Shown here: piece by piece, positions 62,410 to 64,000 of the stretch
Numbering within the stretch: position 1 is the stretch's first letter
How the letters are laid out: every line of letters starts with the position of its first letter
NCBI RefSeq assembly: GCF_004519405.1
Contig: NZ_SGWI01000005.1
Coordinates: 62,001-126,000, forward strand
Direction of reading: 5' to 3'
Length of the DNA stretch: 64,000 nt
Source of the DNA: Pseudomonas sp. BCA17
GTDB taxonomy: Bacteria; Pseudomonadota; Gammaproteobacteria; Pseudomonadales; Pseudomonadaceae
Notes under the pieces: model-generated
The model's database searches: none
What the model saw: only the letters and a program-made list of their open reading frames with translations
What the model was told of the DNA's origin: nothing
Translations under genes and position numbers: made by a program

Positions 62410-63530
62410 GTCGTATGTCGTTTGAATTGCTCGCCACCGACGGTAAAGCCCGGCGTGGGCGCCTGACGTTCCCGCGCGGCACCGTCGAGACCCCGGCCTT
62501 CATGCCGGTGGGTACCTATGGCACCGTGAAGGGCATGCTGCCGCGCGATATTGTCGCCACCGGCGCCGAGATTATCCTGGGTAACACTTTCCACCTGTGG
62601 CTGCGCCCGGGCACGGAAGTGATCAAGAAGCATGGCGACCTGCATGACTTCATGAAGTGGCAAGGCCCGATCCTTACCGACTCCGGTGGTTTCCAGGTGT
62701 TCAGCCTGGGCGCCATGCGCAAGATCAAGGAAGAGGGCGTGACCTTCGCCTCGCCGGTGGACGGTTCCAAAGTGTTCATGGGCCCGGAAGAGTCGATGCA
62801 GGTGCAGCGCGACCTGGGCTCCGACATCGTGATGATTTTCGACGAATGCACGCCGTACCCGGCTGACGAAGATGTCGCGCGCGTTTCCATGGAGTTGTCG
62901 TTGCGTTGGGCGCAGCGCTCGAAGAATGCCCATGGCGACAATACCGCCGCACTGTTCGGTATCGTGCAGGGCGGCATGCATGAAAGCCTGCGCAAGCGCT
63001 CGTTGGAAGGCTTGGACAAGATCGGCTTTGACGGCCTGGCCATCGGTGGTCTGTCGGTGGGCGAGCCCAAGCACGAGATGATCAAGGTGCTGGATTACCT
63101 GCCGGGCCTGATGCCGGCTGACAAACCTCGTTACCTTATGGGCGTTGGCAAACCGGAAGATCTCGTAGAGGGTGTGCGCCGCGGTGTGGACATGTTCGAT
63201 TGCGTGATGCCAACCCGTAATGCCCGCAATGGGCATCTGTTCATCGATACAGGCGTGCTGAAGATCCGTAACGCGTTCCATCGCCATGATGATTCGCCGC
63301 TCGATCCGACCTGTGACTGCTACACCTGCCAGAACTTCTCCCGTGCTTATCTGCACCATCTGGACAAGTGCGGGGAAATGCTGGGTAGCATGTTGAATAC
63401 CATCCACAATTTGCGCCACTACCAAGTCCTGATGGCTGGTTTGCGCGAGGCTATTCAACAGGGTACATTGGCCGCCTTCGTCGATGCCTTCTATGCCAAG
63501 CGCGGGCTCCCTGTGCCGCCCTTGGACTGA
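62406..63530 (+). CDS. tgt: tRNA-guanine transglycosylase
   Basis: 374 residues. It exchanges guanine-34 for preQ1. Nucleophile region FDECTPYP, LTDSGGFQVFSL, and zinc site CDCYTCQNFSRAYLHH. ATG 62406 overlaps the queA stop; ATG 62415 (MSFELLATDGK) matches homologue length of 371 and may be the real start. Confidence 0.96.
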   Translation: MSRMSFELLATDGKARRGRLTFPRGTVETPAFMPVGTYGTVKGMLPRDIVATGAEIILGNTFHLWLRPGTEVIKKHGDLHDFMKWQGPILTDSGGFQVFSLGAMRKIKEEGVTFASPVDGSKVFMGPEESMQVQRDLGSDIVMIFDECTPYPADEDVARVSMELSLRWAQRSKNAHGDNTAALFGIVQGGMHESLRKRSLEGLDKIGFDGLAIGGLSVGEPKHEMIKVLDYLPGLMPADKPRYLMGVGKPEDLVEGVRRGVDMFDCVMPTRNARNGHLFIDTGVLKIRNAFHRHDDSPLDPTCDCYTCQNFSRAYLHHLDKCGEMLGSMLNTIHNLRHYQVLMAGLREAIQQGTLAAFVDAFYAKRGLPVPPLD

Positions 63531-63573
63531 GTTTTCCGACCCTAAGATTCACTATTTGCAACTGGAGTGCTAA

Positions 63574-63912
63574 ATGAGCTTTTTTATCTCTAACGCCATG
63601 GCGGATGCCGCTGCGCCTGCCGCTGCCGGTCCTATGGGCGGTGGTTTCGAGTGGATTTTCCTGGTCGGCTTCCTGGTCATCTTCTACCTGATGATCTGGC
63701 GTCCACAGGCCAAGCGTGCCAAAGAGCAGAAAAACCTGCTGGGCAGCCTGCAGAAAGGCGACGAAGTGGTGACCACTGGCGGTATCGCCGGCAAGATCAC
63801 CAAGGTTTCCGATGCTTTCGTGGTACTGGAAGTCTCCGACACCGTGGAAATGAAGTTCCAGAAGGGCGCCATCGCCGCCACGCTGCCAAAAGGCACGCTC
63901 AAAGCGATCTAA
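63574..63912 (+). CDS. yajC: Preprotein translocase subunit YajC
   Basis: 112 residues, one membrane helix (about 25-45: FEWIFLVGFLVIFYLMIWRPQ). QAKRAKEQKNLLGSLQKGDEVVTTGGI is the family signature. It precedes secD, with which it forms part of the SecDF-YajC complex. RBS GGAG 9 bp before ATG 63574. Confidence 0.95.
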   Translation: MSFFISNAMADAAAPAAAGPMGGGFEWIFLVGFLVIFYLMIWRPQAKRAKEQKNLLGSLQKGDEVVTTGGIAGKITKVSDAFVVLEVSDTVEMKFQKGAIAATLPKGTLKAI

Positions 63913-63934
63913 GTAACAACCTTTACCAATCGAC

Positions 63935-63953
63935 GGGGCGCGCAAGGCGCCCC
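63935..63953 (+). terminator. Hairpin between yajC and secD
   Basis: GGGGCGC-5-GCGCCCC without a proper T tract (GCGTTAT follows). Probably a weak attenuator or mRNA-stabilising hairpin rather than a full terminator, since secD follows in 22 bp. Confidence 0.5.
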
Positions 63954-63974
63954 GCGTTATAAGCGGGCGGCGTG

Positions 63975-64000
63975 ATGCTGAACAAATACCCTCTGTGGAA
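63975..64000 (+). CDS. secD: SecD, partial (cut by window end)
   Basis: Only the first codons are present: MLNKYPLW. Start ATG 63975. This beginning and the position after yajC match SecD. Confidence 0.8.

Noticed and set aside
1..64000. CRISPR array or rRNA operon
   Set aside because: No regularly spaced short repeats and no rRNA-like sequence seen.

Overview
The window is chromosomal DNA of a fluorescent Pseudomonas, most likely the P. fluorescens group. Support comes from the queA-tgt-yajC-secD order, a cyoABCDE quinol oxidase operon, REP/REPIN repeats, a DUF3077 locus, an S-type-pyocin-like cassette and high-GC, closely packed genes. All assignments rest on reading the sequence and on remembered family motifs; no database search was run.

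Layout. (1) 1-4.6 kb: a probable light-responsive pterin module. A minus-strand operon (ABM-domain membrane protein, folM, folE, folX) diverges from a MerR/LitR-like regulator without cobalamin-binding residues. A PilZ-like gene and a short LOV photoreceptor follow. (2) 4.7-14.5 kb: flavodoxin, class II aldolase, alpha/beta hydrolase, MFE-2-type dehydrogenase, DUF1302 and DUF1329 envelope proteins, and a MalT-like LuxR regulator. These look like catabolism of a hydrophobic substrate. (3) 14.5-20 kb: an AraC regulator divergent from an EamA transporter, a NorR/FhpR activator divergent from flavohemoglobin hmp with two GT-N7-AC sites between them, and dsbB. (4) 20-26.4 kb: a long palindrome-rich leader, cyoABCDE and queC. 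(5) 26.5-31 kb: a four-gene accessory block between two near-identical 105-bp REPINs. It holds a VUT/YhhQ-like transporter, an XRE regulator, an SHMT-like enzyme lacking SHMT catalytic residues and a Tat-exported aminotransferase. (6) 31-37 kb: two hypotheticals, a GabT-like aminotransferase, LysR, an orphan amino-acid-binding protein and a PAS-GGDEF cyclase.

(7) 37.5-44.3 kb: an 1116-residue UPF1-like SF1 helicase beside the red-light module bphP-bphO and a single-domain response regulator. (8) 44.5-51.9 kb: cytochrome c; a five-gene minus operon (PepSY, cytochrome b, sialidase-like, membrane protein, LtaS-like sulfatase); and a divergent QseBC-like two-component system. (9) 52-54.5 kb: a pyocin-like/immunity-like cassette and a DUF3077 gene behind a structured leader with a 24-codon upstream ORF. 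(10) 54.5-59.7 kb: PH-domain protein, LysE exporter, a small unknown, an AraC regulator divergent from an NmrA/QorB-like reductase, and a chemoreceptor. (11) 59.8-61.25 kb: a tRNA-Leu(CAA) insertion site with a long direct repeat, a tRNA 3'-end copy (att-like scar) and an unknown cargo gene. (12) 61.3-64 kb: queA, tgt, yajC and the first codons of secD.

Themes: blue light (LOV/LitR) and red light (BphP) sensing occur in one stretch; queuosine genes occur at three places (queC, a candidate precursor transporter, queA-tgt); NO detoxification is locally controlled. The less explained parts are the REPIN-bounded block, the DUF3077 leader, the helicase and the tRNA-Leu repeats.
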